Shown piece after piece: positions 1-8,214 of a DNA stretch of 64,000 nucleotides. The notes beneath the pieces were generated by a model. It was not told the DNA's origin. It was given only the letters and a program-made list of their open reading frames with translations, and made no database searches. Made by a program: the position numbers and the translations under genes. The stretch is taken from NCBI RefSeq assembly GCF_001879105.1, contig NZ_MLCF01000002.1, forward strand, positions 186,001-250,000. Direction: 5' to 3'. The stretch is from Mangrovactinospora gilvigrisea (GTDB lineage: Bacteria > Actinomycetota > Actinomycetes > Streptomycetales > Streptomycetaceae). The stretch's first letter is position 1; each line of letters opens with the position of its first letter.

Positions 1-34
1 GTCGCCTTCGATAACCGTCAACCTCGGGGTGTTT

Positions 35-1258
35 CTATCCGTGGTCGGTCTTACTCGCGGCTGCCCGCCTGAAGATCCAGTGGATGCACCGGGACAGGGG
101 CTCAAGGTGCTTCGTGACGAGAGGCCTTCCGCGTTCGCGCGTCACCGCAGCTGTCGTCCTCAGGTCGGCACGGCGCACACGGCCCGGTCCGATCCTTGCT
201 CTGCGGCCCGCGATCAGTTCGCACAGTTCGGCTGCCAGGGCCGGGGAGTCATCCAGACTCAACGAGAGCCTCCAGGTTCCGGCGGGGATGTGAGTCAGCG
301 CGGCGAGCGGCAGGTGGGCACGGCCGGTGCGGGCGCGGAGCTGTACGTCGACGGTGATCTGCTCTCCTGATTCCCGGTCGAGCAGGACCTTTGCGGGGAA
401 GGGCGTGCCGGTGCAGGGGGCGGCGATGGGCAGGCGGAGTTCGGGGCGTGGTCCAGGCAGCACGCTGACATCGCGTCCGACCAGCTGCGTGGTGAGTCTC
501 TTGCCCCGGCGGCCGACGTCGAGGGTCAAGTTGCTGTGCGTATCGGTGAAGTAGGGGATGACCGGGTGCCTGCCGATGGCCGGGAGCATGGGGAGGCACA
601 GGGGATCGACGGCCGGTGCGCGGTCGGAGCCCAGGCGTGCCTTTCGACTCGCACCCAGGCCCTTGAGGGGGATCCACACATCCCAAAATCCACGATCCAG
701 CAGGGTGGGTTGGTCGCCTGTGAGGTGAACGAGCCGTCCGGTCCCCCGCGCGACGAGGTGGTAGCGGTTGCGGCCGGGGAGCGGGACGAGTTCCGGCGAG
801 GACCCCCACAGGCAGTGCCACTCCACCCCGGTTTCGCGGTTGCGCAGCGACAGCGAGGTCGTGAAGTGCGTCAGTTCGTCGGTGACGTCGACGTGTTCCC
901 CGGCGGGCAGAAAGCTTCCGGTGACAGCCGGGTCGATGATCAGGCGGTCGTCGACGCGGAGCAGCGGCAGTGGCTCCCGGTCCGGGCCGACGGCCAGGCG
1001 TGCCGTCGCATCGACGGCGAGCGTACCGTCGTCCTCCCATCGCACGGCTTCGAGTCGAGCGGCCGCTTTGACCGACTTGCTGAAGCGGGCGAGGGCCATG
1101 AGCCCGGTGTGGTCTTTGCGCCGCACCAGTGTCGAGCGGATGCGGTTGATGGCGCCGAGGCCGGAGTGGACGCCGTCCCCCATGTACTCGGATCCCAGGC
1201 GGGCGACCTCGTCGAGGATCTCGGCCGCGTATTCTTCGGTGTAGCCGAGAATCGTGTG
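35..1258 (-). pseudogene. C-terminal remnant of a GT2/TarS-type glycosyltransferase
   Basis: The reading frame from about 1258 down to the stop at 35 looks like the C-terminal part of large actinobacterial family 2 glycosyltransferases of the teichoic-acid (TarS/TagF) type. It has a helical linker (TILGYTEEYAAEILDEVARL) followed by beta-sandwich-like segments with a VRWEDDG and RNRETGVEWH pattern. No GT-A catalytic domain with a DxD motif lies upstream. Instead the frame runs into an unrelated membrane protein near 1258, and the residues before HTILGY are nonsense. The protein is therefore probably not functional. The family assignment is by pattern and is moderately sure; the truncation is clear. 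Confidence 0.5.
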
Positions 1259-1815
1259 AAGGCGGCGACGGTTCCGAGGCTGGCAGCCCTCAAGGCGAGC
1301 GCGACCACGAGGCCGGCCGCTGCGGTGACCAGAACGGACAACAGCCAGACGCCCCATGCATCACCGAGCAGTCCGACGAACGGGGCGAGTAGGACAGGGT
1401 AGCCCGGGCGCGAGGAGAAGATCTTCTGGTAGCGGACGGGCCAGAAGGGCCAGACCACAGCGTGGTCGAATGCGTGCGTTTGGGCCAGCTGACGCTTCAT
1501 CTTGGCCCCGCAGGCTCGCTTTGCGGCGCTGCCCGCCGCCGTTGCGGGGGTGGCGAATGTCGTGTCCCCGACCCGGTGGGAGGCCTGGGCGGTGCGGATC
1601 GCGCTCAGGCAGTAGTACTGGCCTGCGGCCTGCGTGGCTGTCGTCTCGTCCTGACCCAAGATGCGGTGCGCGTAGGTGACGTAGTTCAAGGTGTCGGGCG
1701 TGGCCTGCATGGCGACGTTGCCCGCCTGCCCCAGGGCGAACAACAAGGCCAGAAGGCATGCGATCGCGGGCGTGCGCAGTGTCCGCGCGCTACGGAGAGT
1801 AATAAATGCGGCCAC
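1259..1815 (-). pseudogene. N-terminal remnant of an integral membrane protein (GT39/mannosyltransferase-like)
   Basis: From the ATG at 1815 the frame encodes an N-terminal transmembrane helix (AIACLLALLFALGQ). A long extracytoplasmic loop follows, with a YVTYAHRILG segment and a RYQKIFSSRPGYPVLLAP segment, then a second hydrophobic stretch (VWLLSVLVTAAAGLVVALAL). This topology resembles lipid-linked sugar mannosyltransferases and related Streptomyces membrane proteins. After the AASLG residues the frame loses sense and the neighbouring frame becomes a glycosyltransferase tail. The two fragments look fused by a deletion near 1258. The exact family is uncertain. Confidence 0.45.
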
Positions 1816-1971
1816 ATGTCCCTATCGGCAGGACGGGCCCGCTGCCTTCGTTGTCCGCAGCCATTTCACTCCGAAGGACGAGTCCCGCCACTCGAACGTG
1901 ACAGTGAGCTTGTTCCGCTTTGACGGACACGTTCGGTGTGGTGGTCAGGCCGCGTGGGCGTCCTCGTAGCC

Positions 1972-2062
1972 GGCACAGCTCGACGATCTCCGCTTTGAAC
2001 TCGGGCGTGAACGAGCGCCGTGGGCGCGGCTTCTTCTTCCCCATGCTCTCCATGGTGGACAT
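1972..2062 (-). pseudogene. IS3-family orfA stub
   Basis: Starting at 2062 (alternative ATGs at 2053 and 2044) the first residues, MGKKKPRPRRSFTPEFKAEI followed by VELC, match the N-terminus of IS3-family OrfA transposase subunits (HTH_Tnp_1). The similarity ends after about 30 residues and the rest of orfA and all of orfB are absent. The stub lies directly outside the left inverted repeat of the IS21 element. It is dead and records an earlier IS3 copy. Confidence 0.65.
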
Positions 2063-2097
2063 CCCTCCGGGGCCGTAACCCCTGATCTCGGAGTCCG

Positions 2098-2162
2098 TGT
2101 CGGCAACGGCTGAATTTTGATCCACTTTGAGCGGGTGAAACGTGATCCAGGTGGCGTCTGTG
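2098..2162. repeat. IS21 left terminal inverted repeat with multiple TGATCCA motifs
   Basis: Reading inward, TGTCGGC is followed by a TGAA-rich spacer, TGATCCACTT at 2118, an AGCGG block, and TGATCCA at about 2143. The right end, read on the other strand from 8018, shows the same order: TGTCGGC, TGAAAAC, TGATCCACTT, AGCGG, TGATCCA. Repeated terminal binding sites are typical of IS21 elements. Confidence 0.8.
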
Positions 2163-2166
2163 TCGG

Positions 2167-2316
2167 TCAGTCGTCGTCGGTGCTGGAGCGGTCGCCGAGG
2201 CTGCGGCCCTTCATCCGGTAGGACTCGCCCTTGAGGGAGTGGACCTCGGCATGGTGGACCAGCCGGTCGATCATGGCGGCGGCCACGGTCTCGTCGCCGA
2301 AGACCTCGCCCCAGCG
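2167..2316 (-). pseudogene. istB: istB, 3' part (C-terminal 49 codons of the split gene)
   Basis: The minus-strand frame starts abruptly at RWGEVFGDE and continues through AAAMIDRLVHHAEV and SLKGESYR to a stop at 2167. This is the standard C-terminus of IstB ATPase helpers. The missing N-terminal 213 codons lie at 6664-6026 and end in CNKPFG. Joining codon GGT (6026-6028) to codon CGC (2314-2316) restores the family sequence NKPFGRWGEVFGD in frame. The gene was therefore cut by a clean insertion, not by decay. Confidence 0.9.
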
Positions 2317-2328
2317 ATCTGGGGCTGG

Positions 2329-2354
2329 CACTTGTTCGTTCCCGGGAATCTGTG
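2329..2354. repeat. Left-end recombinase-site candidate
   Basis: Two inverted 9-mers, CACTTGTTC (2329-2337) and GAATCTGTG (2346-2354), are separated by 8 bp, 12 bp inside the left border of the nested element. They resemble the arms at the right end and could be binding arms for the tyrosine recombinase. Confidence 0.5.
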
Positions 2355-2455
2355 CTGCCACCGGCCCGTATCCATCTCCTGCGGCTCTCGTTGGTTCTCG
2401 TGGTGGGTCCCGGATTTTCCAGGTGCCACCTTGACCGTTCAGGCGCGAGGAAGGT

Positions 2456-3526
2456 GTGCCGGTGGCCGGGACGAGACTGCAGGTCATAACCGGAGGGGCG
2501 GTTCCGCAGGAACCGTTGAGTACGGACCCCTGGCAGTTCCAGACGTTGTGCGTCGACGCATTCGTCGCCTCGTGGCGGGCCCGCGGGTTCAGCCCGGTGA
2601 CCATCGACAACGACATCGGCCTGCTGGAGCGGACGCTCAAGGCCCTGGGCCGGCCCGCCTGGGAGGTGACCGCAGAGGACATCGACCGGATCGTCGGCGA
2701 CCTCGCCGTCCAGGGCCGCAGGACATCGACCCGCCGCGAATACGTGCAGATCTTCAAAGGCTTCCACCGCTTCCTCCAGGCCCGAAAGGCTGCCGAGATC
2801 GAGGCCGCCTTCGGCGTTCGGCTGGTCTGCCCCATCGACGAGTTCAACGCCTCACGGCATGTCGGTGACGACTCGCCGGCCCTGGTGCCGCCGCCGAGCC
2901 CGGAGCGGATCGGAGAGTTCTTCGACTTCATGAAGCAGCGGATCGCGACCGCGCGGAAGTATGGCCCCGCCGCCCGGGACTATGCGATGTTCCGGACGCT
3001 GTATCACGCCGGGCTCCGCTCCGAGGAAGCATCACTCCTGGAGAAGCCGGACCTGCACTTCACCCGCGGACCGTTCGGCAAGATCCACGTCCGCTTCGGC
3101 AAGGGAGCCCACACCTCCGGACCCAGGCCGCGCTGGGTGCCCATGCTCGACGGCCTGGACCTGGTGCTGCGGTGGTTCCTGGAGGACGTGCGGCCCAAGT
3201 TCCCTGATTCCCCCCTGCTGTTCGCGGACGAGTCCGGCGGCCCCCTCCACCGCGGGACGATCCGCAACCGGCTGCGCTATCTCATGCAACTGGAGGGCCA
3301 GCCCGCAGCCGAGTGGTTCAGCCCGCATGCCCTGCGCCGAGCGTGCGCGACCCACAACTACGAACGCGGCGTCGACCTGGTGGCGATCCAGCAAATGCTC
3401 GGTCACTGGACGGTCGGCTCGACCATGAGATATGTCCGGCCCTCGACCACCTTCATCGAGGACGCCTATCAGCGGGCCGTGGCCAGCACACTCGCCGAAC
3501 TGACCGGGAAGGAGTCCACGGAATGA
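2456..3526 (+). CDS. Tyrosine recombinase (integrase), intact catalytic set
   Basis: This is a 356-residue site-specific recombinase. The N-terminal half is a SAM-like core-binding domain (about residues 25-115), and the catalytic domain carries Arg188 (GLRSEE), His291/Arg294 (HALRR), His317 (GHW) and nucleophile Tyr326 (MRYV). All required residues are present, so the enzyme is probably active. It presumably moves the nested element in which it lies. A GTG at 2462 is better spaced from the GAGGAAGG ribosome site than the one at 2456. Its stop overlaps the start of the next gene by ATGA, implying translational coupling. Confidence 0.9.
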   Translation: MPVAGTRLQVITGGAVPQEPLSTDPWQFQTLCVDAFVASWRARGFSPVTIDNDIGLLERTLKALGRPAWEVTAEDIDRIVGDLAVQGRRTSTRREYVQIFKGFHRFLQARKAAEIEAAFGVRLVCPIDEFNASRHVGDDSPALVPPPSPERIGEFFDFMKQRIATARKYGPAARDYAMFRTLYHAGLRSEEASLLEKPDLHFTRGPFGKIHVRFGKGAHTSGPRPRWVPMLDGLDLVLRWFLEDVRPKFPDSPLLFADESGGPLHRGTIRNRLRYLMQLEGQPAAEWFSPHALRRACATHNYERGVDLVAIQQMLGHWTVGSTMRYVRPSTTFIEDAYQRAVASTLAELTGKESTE

Positions 3527-3837
3527 AGATCCAATGGCGTCTGCGGATGGCCGCCGCTCAGCGTGAGGTCTGGACCGGCACCGAACTGCGGCGTCTGCTG
3601 GCCGAGAAGGCCGGCCTGGACCTGTCCTCGGCGTCGGTGTCCGCGCTGTTCACCAAGGAGCCCTCCCAGGTGAAGATGACGACCCTGGCCGCGTTGTGCA
3701 CCGCGCTGGAGTGCACTCCCAACGACTTGATCGAGGTCGACACCACGCCGGTCGAACGACCCGTCGCCCCGCCCCGTCCGGTCGCCAAGCTCCCGCGGGT
3801 CGCCTCCGCGCGCGGCCGGTCGATGCCACCCATGTGA
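3523..3837 (+). CDS. Small Cro/C1-type helix-turn-helix protein
   Basis: This 104-residue protein starts at the ATG that overlaps the recombinase stop (ATGA). Residues about 10-70 form a Cro/C1-type HTH (HTH_26-like) with the pattern TGTELRRLLAEKAGLDLSSA then KMTTLAALCTALECTPNDLI. A proline- and basic-rich tail follows. It lies between the two recombinase-domain genes and 12 bp before the next start, so it is probably in one transcript. It could repress the operon or act as a directionality factor; this is inference from position. Confidence 0.75.
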   Translation: MKIQWRLRMAAAQREVWTGTELRRLLAEKAGLDLSSASVSALFTKEPSQVKMTTLAALCTALECTPNDLIEVDTTPVERPVAPPRPVAKLPRVASARGRSMPPM

Positions 3838-3849
3838 CCGGCGGCCGAG

Positions 3850-5481
3850 GTGGGGAAGAGACAGCGGGACTGCGTCACCTGCGGTGCCCCGGTCGGGTTC
3901 CTGGACCGCGAGCACTGCTGCCGGTGCTGGCGCCGGATGAAGGAAGACGCCGCGCGATCACCATGCCGGTCCTGCGGCCTGCAGCGAGTGCTGCAGCAGG
4001 ACACCGGTCGATGCGTTCTGTGTTCGCGGATCTGTGAACAGTGCGGCCATCCGGTGCGGGCGAAGGACGGCCGGCTGTGCCGGGATTGCCGGAACAAGGC
4101 CCGTCGCCTGGCGGCCCAGCAGCCCTGTCCGCGCTGCGGCCGTCCCGGCTATCTGCGTGAGCCGACCGGCTGGTGCGGGTCGTGCTCACGGCCCCGGCCG
4201 GCGAAGAAGCCGCCGCGCATCTGCCGAGAATGCGGGCAGCTGCGGCGCCATGCCGGACTCGGCCTGTGCTCGCCGTGCTGGCAAAAGCATCCCGGCCGCC
4301 CCTTCATCCGCGGCGACCACCTGCGGGAACAACTCGCGGAACCACCCTGGTGGCTGGACGACTTCGTCGCGCACGTCGCCAAGCGACACTGCGTCTCGCG
4401 GGCCTGCGGCTTCGTCACCGACCTGGGCCGACTCCTGGGGGATGAACACCCCAACTCGCCGCAGGCCCTGTTGGAGCGATCCCGCCGACCGGGCAGGTCG
4501 ATGGGATCCTTCGCCCGCGCGTTGGAGGACTTCTTCACCCGTCACGGCCTGGCATTGCCCACCGACCAGAGCGATCGCCTGGCGGCGGGCCGCCGCCGAC
4601 GGCGCCTCGACGCCGTTCCCGATCCGCTGCGGTTGGCCGTGACGGCCTTCGACGCCTCGCGGATGCGGGCCCAGGAGCGGGCCCGCCGGGCCGGCACCCG
4701 GCCCCGCAGCAACCACACCCTGGAAACCGCTCTGTCAATCCTGCGGGATCTCGCGCTCTTCCTCGCGGCCGAACGGGGCAAGGACGGTTGGGAGTTGGTC
4801 GACGTGCAGGACATCGAGGCGTTCTTGAACACGCTGCCGCGAGCGCGCAAGCGACGGTTGACCGTGCTGCGGCAGTTCTTCCGCTTCGCCCGTGCCCAGC
4901 ACCTGGTGCTGGTCGACCCGACCCGCGGACTGGCCGGTGACGAAGCCCGGGGATTCCGCGGTGCGACCCTCACCCTCGACCAGCAGCGCGGCCTCTTCCG
5001 GCGCTGGACCACGGACGAGAGCGTGCACCCCCACGAGGCCCTGGTCGGCATGCTCGCGCTGCTGCACGGCGCCTCCAGTACCGAGACCCGCCTGCTGCAG
5101 ATCGACGACGTCGACGAGACCACCCAGAGCCTCCGCCTGGGCAAACGGCCCCGTCCGGTGCCGATGGACCCGGCGTCCTGGGCGGTCCTGCAACGCTGCC
5201 TGGCCCATCGCGACGGCTGGCGGACCGACAACCCGCACGTCATGGTCACCAAAGGAACGAAGGCCGGGCGGAGCCCGGCCTCAACTGCCTATCTCTCCCA
5301 TGTCCTTGACCCCTGCGGCTTCCCGCCACGGATGATCCGCAGCACCCGTCTCCTCGACCTCGTGAATGTGATGGATCCGAAGCTCGTCGCCGCCGCGTTC
5401 GGGATGACGGCCGAGTCGACGCTGATCTATCTCGCCGACCGCGTCGATCCCGGAGCGCTGCCCGGGCCGGAAACACCATGA
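3850..5481 (+). CDS. Five-zinc-ribbon protein with a degenerate tyrosine-recombinase domain
   Basis: This 543-residue protein has two parts. Residues about 8-150 contain ten CxxC-type knuckles that pair into five zinc ribbons (CVTC/CCRC, CRSC/CVLC, CEQC/CRDC, CPRC/CGSC, CREC/CSPC). The rest has the layout of a tyrosine recombinase: a core-binding helical region (about 285-360) and a catalytic-like domain. The catalytic residues are eroded: the first Arg box reads HGASSTETRLLQ, the HxxR box reads MIRSTRL, and the GH box reads FGMTAEST, although a Tyr is kept at about 527. It is probably a DNA-binding accessory partner of the upstream recombinase rather than an enzyme. The start is GTG at 3850. 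Confidence 0.8.
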   Translation: MGKRQRDCVTCGAPVGFLDREHCCRCWRRMKEDAARSPCRSCGLQRVLQQDTGRCVLCSRICEQCGHPVRAKDGRLCRDCRNKARRLAAQQPCPRCGRPGYLREPTGWCGSCSRPRPAKKPPRICRECGQLRRHAGLGLCSPCWQKHPGRPFIRGDHLREQLAEPPWWLDDFVAHVAKRHCVSRACGFVTDLGRLLGDEHPNSPQALLERSRRPGRSMGSFARALEDFFTRHGLALPTDQSDRLAAGRRRRRLDAVPDPLRLAVTAFDASRMRAQERARRAGTRPRSNHTLETALSILRDLALFLAAERGKDGWELVDVQDIEAFLNTLPRARKRRLTVLRQFFRFARAQHLVLVDPTRGLAGDEARGFRGATLTLDQQRGLFRRWTTDESVHPHEALVGMLALLHGASSTETRLLQIDDVDETTQSLRLGKRPRPVPMDPASWAVLQRCLAHRDGWRTDNPHVMVTKGTKAGRSPASTAYLSHVLDPCGFPPRMIRSTRLLDLVNVMDPKLVAAAFGMTAESTLIYLADRVDPGALPGPETP

Positions 5482-5514
5482 CGATGGGCACCCCGCTGAC
5501 CTAACGTTTCGCAG

Positions 5515-5961
5515 ATGATCCCCGAAGACACCGCCGACGTCATCGTCCGCTGCCAGCGCGACCGAACGGTGCATGTCCGGCTCTGTGACCGCTTCCGGGA
5601 AGACCAGGACTGCCTGCACTACGCCGTTGAGGCCAGCGCACCCGGTCTCAACGCCCGCGTTGACGCGGTGGCCGCCTGGAACTGGGACGCGGACCTGGCG
5701 CCCTTCTTGGACGAACTCGCCGCGGATTTCCGCGGATGGCGAGGCGAACGCGTATGGCAGACCGCCGACCGGGACCTTGCCGTCCGGGCCATCTTCCACT
5801 CCGGCGGCCACGTCGCGGTGAGCTGGACCCTCTGCCCGTGGCGGAACCCCACCGACGGCTGGAAGGCCACCGTCACGACCTGGCTGGAAGCCGGCGAGCA
5901 GATGTCCATACTCGCGGCCGACGTCCGGGATTTCCTCCACCACGAGCCCGAGACCACCTGA
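5515..5961 (+). CDS. DUF6228-like family protein, cargo of the nested element
   Basis: This 148-residue acidic protein has no signal peptide or membrane segment. The pattern AAWNWDADLAPFLDELAADF, then GWRGERVWQT and a late WLEAGEQM block, recalls the DUF6228 family of actinobacteria, whose function is unknown. It is the last gene inside the nested element, 33 bp after the zinc-ribbon gene, so it travels with the recombinases. Such small proteins are sometimes immunity factors, but nothing in the sequence shows that here. Confidence 0.6.
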   Translation: MIPEDTADVIVRCQRDRTVHVRLCDRFREDQDCLHYAVEASAPGLNARVDAVAAWNWDADLAPFLDELAADFRGWRGERVWQTADRDLAVRAIFHSGGHVAVSWTLCPWRNPTDGWKATVTTWLEAGEQMSILAADVRDFLHHEPETT

Positions 5962-5969
5962 ACCGAGCC

Positions 5970-6019
5970 GAACCTGTCGCATTCTGGCGCCACCTGACAC
6001 AGGTTCGCCGGAACATGTG
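5970..6019. repeat. Right-end recombinase-site candidate
   Basis: CACAGGTTC (5998-6006) and GAACATGTG (6011-6019) form an inverted pair with a 4-bp spacer, 6 bp inside the right border. A third related arm, GAACCTGT, lies at 5970-5977. The arms match those at 2329-2354 with one or two mismatches in inverted orientation. The spacer length differs from the left end (4 against 8 bp). Confidence 0.5.
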
Positions 6020-6025
6020 CGCTTT

Positions 6026-6664
6026 ACCGAAGGGCTTGTTGCAGGTGACGATCACGCTCGCTCTCTCGTAGCGGTGCGATATCAGCTGGAAGAACAGGTT
6101 CGCGGCCTCGGCCTCGAACGGGATGTAGCCGACCTCGTCGACCACGATCAGCGGGATCCGGCCCAGCCGGGTCAGCTCCTCGCGCAGCCGGCCGGCGTGG
6201 TGGGCGGCGGCCAGGCGGTCCACCCACTCCGCGGCGGTGGCAAAGGCCACCCGGTGCCCGGCCTGGCAGGCCCGAACCCCCAGACCGGTGGCGATGTGGG
6301 TCTTGCCGGTGCCCGGCGGACCCAGGAGGATCGCGTTCTCCTTGCCGGCCAGGAAGTCCAACGTTCCCAGATGCGCCAGCTGTTGACGCGTGATGCCGCG
6401 CAGATGGGTGGCATCCAGCTGTTCCAGGGTCTTGACCGCGGGAAAGCGTGCGGCGCGGATCCGATTCTCGCCGCCGTGCGACTCGCGGGCGGAGACCTCG
6501 CGCTGCAGACAGGCCGTCAGAAACTCCAGGTGGCTCCAGGACTCGCCGGCGGCGCGTTCGGCGAGACGCTCGGCGGCCTCCCGGATCGCCGGGGCCTTCA
6601 GCGCGCGGGTCAAAAAGGCCAGGTCGGCCGCCGGCTGCCCGGTCCGGCGCTTGGTGGCACTCAC
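6026..6664 (-). pseudogene. istB: istB, 5' part (N-terminal 213 codons of the split gene)
   Basis: The GTG start at 6664 overlaps the istA stop. The fragment encodes the AAA+ core of IstB: Walker A GPPGTGKTHIA, a sensor region, and Walker B IPLIVVDEVGYIP. It ends at VTCNKPFG where the nested element begins. Beyond this point the frame reads element DNA. IstB normally cooperates with IstA in target selection, so the split copy cannot support transposition unless the insertion is excised. Confidence 0.9.
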
Positions 6665-7923
6665 CGCTGCTCCTTGCCCGGTGCCCGGCCGCCGTCGATG
6701 ACGGTGAACAGCCGGTCGTAGCTGGCCAGCGGGCGCTGCTCGACCTCGACCGCGGCCGGATCGGCGGCCTGGGCCGGGGAGGTTCGCTGGGTGAGGAAGG
6801 CGGTGCGCAGGGCGCGTCCTGCGGCGGTGTGCTCGGGGTCGGTCAAGGTCTGGTGCCGGGCCCAGCAGCGTTCGTGCCGGGCGACCAGCTGCTCGCCCAG
6901 ACGGGCGGTGACCTGCTCGGCGTCGATGCGCATGGTGATGCGCCGGCCGATGGCGGCGGGGTGGATGGAGTAGTCGTTGGTCTCGATGCGCACGTAGTGG
7001 TCGCGCGGCAGGCGCAGGCCGAACTGCCACCAGCGGGCCGGCTCGATGGGCGGCAGGGCGAGCATGCCGGCCCGGTCGGCCTCGAACCGGTCGGCGGGGC
7101 GGGCCTCGATGCTGCGGTGCCGGCGCCGGTTGGCGATCTGCAGCCAGTTGGTCAGCTGGGTGTTGAAGTCGGCCGGGGAGGTGAAGGTGCGGCCGGGCAG
7201 GAAGGAGGTCTCCAGATAGCCGTTGGCGCGCTCGACCAGGCCCTTGGCCTCCGGATCGCGGGGCCGGGCCTGGAAGACCTTGATTCCCAGCAGTCCGGCC
7301 AGGGCGGCGAACTCGACCGAGAGTTTCCCGCGCTGGCCGACGGCGGGTTCGTTGTCCCAGACCAGCATCTTGGGGACCGCGTTCCATCCGGTCAGCAGCC
7401 GCCAGTGGCCGTCGATGAGGTCGAACGCGCGGCGGGAGGGCAGCATGCGGGCGGCGATCACGCGGGAGTAGCCGGCCACCAGCACCAGGACCGGCGGGCT
7501 TCCGCTTTGGCCGAAGCCGAGGGGGATCTCGGCCGGCGGGAACCACAGGTCGCACTGGGCGATCTCGCCGGGTTGGTAGGTGGTGCGCGAGACCGGGTCC
7601 GGGGGCAGGAAGGCCGGGCGCAGCTCGCGGACACGCTCGTTGAGGATGGTCATCCCGCGGTCCCAGCCGATGCGCTCGGCGATCACGGTGGCGGGCATCG
7701 TCGGGGTGTCGGCGAGCAGCGTCTTGATCTCTTCTTCGACCGCGTCGACCGCCGAGCCCTTGGCGGCGCGGGTGTATTTCGGGGGTCGGTCGCTGGCCAG
7801 GGCCCGTTTGACGGTGTTGCGGGAGATCCCCAGGTCGCGGGCGATGGCACGGATGCCCTGGCCCTCGGAGCGGTGCAGGCGGCGGATCTCTGCCCAGTCC
7901 TCCACGTGGATCACCTTCTTCAT
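6661..7923 (-). CDS. istA: IS21-family transposase IstA
   Basis: This 420-residue DDE transposase has an N-terminal HTH (IRRLHRSEGQGIRAIARDLG, then SRNTVKRAL) and an rve integrase core with acidic residues in QCDLWF, WDNEP and the PEAKGLVER block. A C-terminal beta-barrel segment (YSIHPAAIGRRI) follows. It appears full length. The ATG at 7923 lies 95 bp inside the right end of the IS. It overlaps istB by 4 bp, as is usual for the family. With istB broken, the element is probably immobile. Confidence 0.92.
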   Translation of the reverse strand: MKKVIHVEDWAEIRRLHRSEGQGIRAIARDLGISRNTVKRALASDRPPKYTRAAKGSAVDAVEEEIKTLLADTPTMPATVIAERIGWDRGMTILNERVRELRPAFLPPDPVSRTTYQPGEIAQCDLWFPPAEIPLGFGQSGSPPVLVLVAGYSRVIAARMLPSRRAFDLIDGHWRLLTGWNAVPKMLVWDNEPAVGQRGKLSVEFAALAGLLGIKVFQARPRDPEAKGLVERANGYLETSFLPGRTFTSPADFNTQLTNWLQIANRRRHRSIEARPADRFEADRAGMLALPPIEPARWWQFGLRLPRDHYVRIETNDYSIHPAAIGRRITMRIDAEQVTARLGEQLVARHERCWARHQTLTDPEHTAAGRALRTAFLTQRTSPAQAADPAAVEVEQRPLASYDRLFTVIDGGRAPGKEQR

Positions 7924-7944
7924 CCTGACGCTGTGTCAGCATCA

Positions 7945-8018
7945 GGATGTCCGGATCACCACCAGGTGGATCATTTTTGATCCGCTGTAAGTGGATCAGT
8001 TTTCAAGCGCCGCCGACA
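7945..8018. repeat. IS21 right terminal inverted repeat
   Basis: This is the inverted partner of the left end at 2098-2162, with two TGATCCA-type motifs (complement at 7992-7998 and about 7966-7973) and terminal GCCGACA at 8012-8018. It lies immediately upstream of istA and probably also contains the istA promoter. Confidence 0.75.
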
Positions 8019-8214
8019 ACAGCCCCGAACCGGACCACTGCTGACCCCGGACCCGCAACCCCGCCCTCACACACCGGTGGCCACGAGCACAGCACGAGCC
8101 TTCCGCAACGGGTGCCGCGACTGTCACATCCGGTCCGCAAGCCGGCCCACGAGGGCACTGTGCCGCTGAACAATGGAACACGCGCCGCCAGCAAACGAAC
8201 AAGGGAGACCTGCA

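Larger units (their letters stand above)
2317..6025 (+). mobile_element. Nested recombinase element inserted in istB (integrase, HTH, zinc-ribbon recombinase-like protein, DUF6228-like cargo)
   Basis: The element is bounded by the two halves of istB at 2316 and 6026, giving 3709 bp. Its genes all read on the plus strand, opposite to istB. They are an intact tyrosine recombinase, a short HTH protein overlapping it by ATGA, a zinc-ribbon protein with a degenerate recombinase domain, and a 148-residue DUF6228-like gene. Related 9-bp arms occur near both ends. Exact excision would rebuild istB in frame with no extra bases, which fits conservative site-specific recombination. It resembles actinobacterial multi-recombinase modules in general, but I cannot name a described family. 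Confidence 0.8.
2098..8018 (-). mobile_element. IS21-family insertion sequence, interrupted by a nested 3.7 kb element
   Basis: The element carries istA (7923 to 6661) and istB (6664 to 2167, split) on the minus strand. Both ends show related inverted sequences: the left begins TGTCGGC at 2098 with TGATCCACTT at 2118, and the right ends GCCGACA at 8018 with AAGTGGATCA at 7989-7998. Inside each end there is a second TGATCCA copy. Subtracting the nested insertion (2317-6025) leaves about 2.2 kb, the normal size for the family. I see no convincing target duplication at the outer borders. Confidence 0.85.

Noticed and set aside
6448-7980. 510-codon plus-strand frame antisense to istA
   Set aside because: istA on the minus strand is a complete recognised transposase; the antisense frame has shadow composition.
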